This document shows positions 61,277-64,000 of a stretch of 64,000 nt of DNA, one piece after another (within the stretch, counting starts at the first letter, position 1; every line of letters starts with the position of its first letter). The notes under the pieces were generated by a model. The model did no database searches, was not told the DNA's origin, and saw nothing but the letters and a program-made list of their open reading frames with translations. This DNA is from Paraoerskovia marina DSM 21750. Lineage in GTDB: Bacteria > Actinomycetota > Actinomycetes > Actinomycetales > Cellulomonadaceae. The stretch is from NCBI RefSeq assembly GCF_000701465.1, contig NZ_KL370783.1, forward strand, positions 126,939 to 190,938, given 5' to 3'. Position numbers and translations under genes: made by a program.

Positions 61277-64000
61277 CTACAGCGACCCGACACCCCCTGC
61301 GTCGTCGTGGCCGTCGTGGCGGCGGCGCAGGCGGCCGCTGCCCAGCAGGGCTGCTCCGCCGATCAGGAGCAGGAGCACCAGGGCGGCCAGGGCCGCGATC
61401 TGGGCACCGGTGACCGGGAGCGAGGGGCTCGGCGGCGTCGGCGGCGTGGTCGGGGGTGTGACGGTGAACTCGTGCTCGTCGCACGGCTGACCGTTCTCGT
61501 CCACCCCGTCGGTGCACTCACCCGGGTCGGGCGGGGTGATGTCGCCACAGTCCGGGATCGTGGTGCAGCCCGGGCCCGAGGGCTGGAAGACGACGTTGAG
61601 CACGTCTCCGTCGCCCTCACCGGTCAGCGTCACCGAGTACGTGATCGTCACCGTCTGGCCTGCGGCCAGCGGCCCGGACCAGAACAGCTGCGGCGAGGCG
61701 AACGCGAACGCCCCGACCGCGGGGCTCGCGGACGCGTCGTTGTTGTACGTCGCGTCGTCGAGCACCTGCGTCATGTCGTCGACCACGGTGGCCGGGTCGG
61801 TGTCGGTGTAGTCGGCCTCGCCGGTGTTCGTGACCGTCACCGTGTAGGTGACGTCGTCACCCACGGTCACGTCGGTGGCCGCGTCGGAGGTCTTGACGAT
61901 CTCCAGCGGGCGTTCGACCACCGGGACGGTCGTCGAGCAGTCCTCGATCGAGGCCGCCATCGGCAGCACCCCACCGATCGAGGAACCCGCGGGCGACATC
62001 GGCTCGTAGCAGTTGGACTCCGGCGGTCCGACCACCGCGTTGTCCACCGACCCGTCACCGGTGACCGGGTCGTTGACCGTCACCGAGTAGGTCAGCGTCA
62101 CCGTCGCCCCGGCATCCAGCGGACCCGACCAGACCAGCTCGGGGTCGCTGTAGGTGAAGGAGCCCTGGTCCGGGTCGGCGGCCGCGTCGTCGTTGAACGT
62201 CGCGTCGTCGAGCACCCCGGTCAGGTCGTCGGTCACCGTCAACGGCTCCTCGGACGTGTAGTCCGCACCACCGGTGTTGGAGACCTCCACCGAGTAGGTC
62301 ACGACCTGACCCGGCACGGCCTGCTCACCGGCGTCGGAGGTCTTGACGATCTCGACCTCGCGGACCGGCGTCGTGGTCGAACCACACGGCTGCCCGTCCG
62401 GAGTCGACCCGTCGACACAGCCCTCGGGGGGCTCGATCGGCGGCAGCGACTCACATCCGTCGGGGTCGGTGCACGGCTCGGTCGGGGGCGCGTACGCCGT
62501 GTTGCCCACCACTCCGTCACCGGTGACCGGGTCGTTGATCTCGACCGTGTAGGTCACGACCACCGCGTCACCGGCGGCCAGCGGACCGACCCACACGATG
62601 TACGGGTCGAGCTCGGTCAGCGTGCCCACCTCCGGGTCGACCGTCGGGCCGTCGACCACCACGGCGTCGTCCAGGACGTCGGTCAGGTCGTCGACCAGCG
62701 ACGCCGGGTCGGCGTCCGTGAACGAGTACGCCCCGGTGTTGGTGAGCGTCACCTCGAACGTCAGCTCGTCACCCGGCGCGGCCGGACCGTCCGGCGTGAC
62801 GGTCTTGGTCACGTCCAGGTCCTTGACCAACGTGGACGTCCCACAGTCGGGGTCCTCCGACCCTTCCTCACAGGTCGAGTCCGGCGACGACACGACGTTC
62901 GCGATCTGCCCGTCACCCGTGGCCGGGTCGTTGACCGTGACCGAGTACGTCAGCTCCACGACGTCGCCCGGCTCGAGCGCGCTCTCCCACACCAGGTACG
63001 GATCGGTGAAGGTGAACGTGCCCTGGTCGGGGTCGGCCGACGCGTCGCCGTTGTACGTCGCGTCGTCCAGCACGTCCGTCAGGTCATCGGTGACCACGGC
63101 CGGGAAGTCGTCCGTGTACGCCACGGCCCCCGAGTTCTCCACACTGACCGTGTAGGTCACCGTGTCGCCCGGCGACACAGACTCACCGGCGTCGGACGTC
63201 TTGACCAGCGTCAGGTCGGGCTGCGGGACGATCTCCGTGCAGTCCGGGTCCGCCGGCGTCTGGTCCGGGTCACAGTTCGACTCGGGCGGGCCGACCACGG
63301 AGTTGCGCAGCACCTTGTCGCCCTCGTCGGGGTCGTTCACCGTCACCGAATACGTGATCGTGACACTCGCGCCCACGTCCAGCGGCCCCGTCCAGGACAG
63401 CACCGGCTCGGTGTAGTCGAGCAGGCCCTGGTCCGGGTCGACGGCCGCGTCGTCGTTGTACGTCGCGTCGTCGAGCACGTCCGACAGGTCGTCGGTGATC
63501 ACCGCGGGGTCGGCACCGGTGTACGGCGCCTGGCCCGTGTTGGTCACCGTGATCTCGTACTCGACGACCTGTCCGCTCTCGAGCGCGTCCGAGCCTCCGT
63601 CGGAGGTCTTGACGAGATCGAGCTCACGAATCGGCTCCGACGTCCCACAGTCAGGGTCCTCAGACCCGTCCTGGCAGTTGGACTCCGGCGGGCCGACGAT
63701 CGTGTTCGTCACCACATGATCACCGGCGACCGGGTCGTCGATCGTGACCGAGTACGTCAGCTCGACGCTCTCACCGGCCACCAGCGGACCGGTCCACGTC
63801 AGCTCCGGGTCGGCGAAGACGAACGAACCACTGGCCGGGCTCGCCGCCGCATCGTCGTTGTACACCGCGTCGTCGAGCACCTCGGACAGGTCGTCGACCA
63901 CGACCACCGGGGAGGCGTCCGTGTAGTCCACCGCACCGGTGTTCGTCACGACCACCGTGTAGGTGACGGTCTCACCCGGTGCGACCGACCCCTCGACGTC
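61277..64000 (-). CDS. Giant LPXTG surface protein with DUF11 repeats (N-terminus beyond window)
   Basis: The C-terminal 907 residues; the reading frame is open to the last base of the window. Six DUF11 repeats are visible (the first incomplete), with the same KTSDAG, VTYTVTVTNTG, DDL.DVLDDATYNDDA and Cys-pair features as the upstream giants. The fourth carries the CTDPDGCESLPPIEPP insert. The sorting signal LPVTG is 47 residues from the end. Helix and tail (GAALLGSGRLRRRHDGHDD) are almost identical to those of the 4499-aa protein, so the two are recent paralogues at least in their 3' ends. Expected to be wall-anchored. Confidence 0.9.
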   Translation of the reverse strand, partial: DVEGSVAPGETVTYTVVVTNTGAVDYTDASPVVVVDDLSEVLDDAVYNDDAAASPASGSFVFADPELTWTGPLVAGESVELTYSVTIDDPVAGDHVVTNTIVGPPESNCQDGSEDPDCGTSEPIRELDLVKTSDGGSDALESGQVVEYEITVTNTGQAPYTGADPAVITDDLSDVLDDATYNDDAAVDPDQGLLDYTEPVLSWTGPLDVGASVTITYSVTVNDPDEGDKVLRNSVVGPPESNCDPDQTPADPDCTEIVPQPDLTLVKTSDAGESVSPGDTVTYTVSVENSGAVAYTDDFPAVVTDDLTDVLDDATYNGDASADPDQGTFTFTDPYLVWESALEPGDVVELTYSVTVNDPATGDGQIANVVSSPDSTCEEGSEDPDCGTSTLVKDLDVTKTVTPDGPAAPGDELTFEVTLTNTGAYSFTDADPASLVDDLTDVLDDAVVVDGPTVDPEVGTLTELDPYIVWVGPLAAGDAVVVTYTVEINDPVTGDGVVGNTAYAPPTEPCTDPDGCESLPPIEPPEGCVDGSTPDGQPCGSTTTPVREVEIVKTSDAGEQAVPGQVVTYSVEVSNTGGADYTSEEPLTVTDDLTGVLDDATFNDDAAADPDQGSFTYSDPELVWSGPLDAGATVTLTYSVTVNDPVTGDGSVDNAVVGPPESNCYEPMSPAGSSIGGVLPMAASIEDCSTTVPVVERPLEIVKTSDAATDVTVGDDVTYTVTVTNTGEADYTDTDPATVVDDMTQVLDDATYNNDASASPAVGAFAFASPQLFWSGPLAAGQTVTITYSVTLTGEGDGDVLNVVFQPSGPGCTTIPDCGDITPPDPGECTDGVDENGQPCDEHEFTVTPPTTPPTPPSPSLPVTGAQIAALAALVLLLLIGGAALLGSGRLRRRHDGHDDAGGVGSL

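Noticed and set aside
1..64000. Prophage, integrative element or insertion sequence
   Set aside because: No transposase, integrase, phage structural gene, tRNA or attachment repeat was seen. The only repeats are the REP-like palindromes, the DUF11 coding repeats and short hairpins.

Overview
The window is very GC-rich with tightly packed genes. It carries several hallmarks of an actinobacterium, most likely of the order Micrococcales near Cellulomonas, Cellulosimicrobium or Isoptericola. The hallmarks are a CBM2-linker-GH6 cellulase, two mycothiol-dependent-isomerase-like DinB proteins, four ANTAR-domain regulators, LPXTG surface proteins with Arg-rich tails, and many leaderless starts (a TAnnnT box 6-7 nt before the start codon). 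The family assignment is inference; no rRNA or tRNA lies in the window.

Layout. 1-4262: galactoside utilisation (GH42 beta-galactosidase plus two ABC permeases, all overlapping by 4 bp) divergent from a LacI repressor, with two near-identical 18-bp palindromes between them. 4296-7992: SAM riboswitch, metF and metE; metE contains an in-frame palindromic repeat also found as a cluster at 8311-8471. 8053-18337: small membrane proteins, an MFS exporter, two DinB/MDMPI proteins, a GH6 cellulase behind a LacI-type palindrome, a monoamine oxidase, an RDD-nitrilase-like fusion, a P-loop kinase, a NUDIX hydrolase, a VOC protein and an orphan LuxR HTH. 18571-23447: glycine cleavage genes gcvP-gcvT-gcvH behind a tandem glycine riboswitch.

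23493-30076: the most unusual small locus. An exosortase-family protein and a GT2 glycosyltransferase overlap by 4 bp. Just upstream lie a 51-residue protein that is little more than a sorting signal (LAATG, one membrane helix, Arg-rich tail) and a secreted DUF11 protein. Divergent from these is an ECF sigma factor fused to its own zinc-finger anti-sigma domain, membrane helices and an extracytoplasmic domain. 30089-38466: winged-helix, LysR and ANTAR regulators, an aminotransferase and small membrane proteins.

38636-64000: three giant DUF11-repeat surface proteins on the minus strand, of 2045 aa (11 repeats, LPQTG), 4499 aa (24 repeats, LPVTG) and at least 907 aa (at least 6 repeats, LPVTG; runs off the window). 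They are interrupted only by a cation/proton antiporter and a SHOCT/DUF6325 pair. No sortase gene is in the window, so anchoring must rely on one elsewhere. Surface display is the theme of the right-hand 40 kb: two kinds of C-terminal sorting signal, a candidate processing and glycosylation enzyme pair, and a membrane-tethered sigma factor that could sense the envelope.
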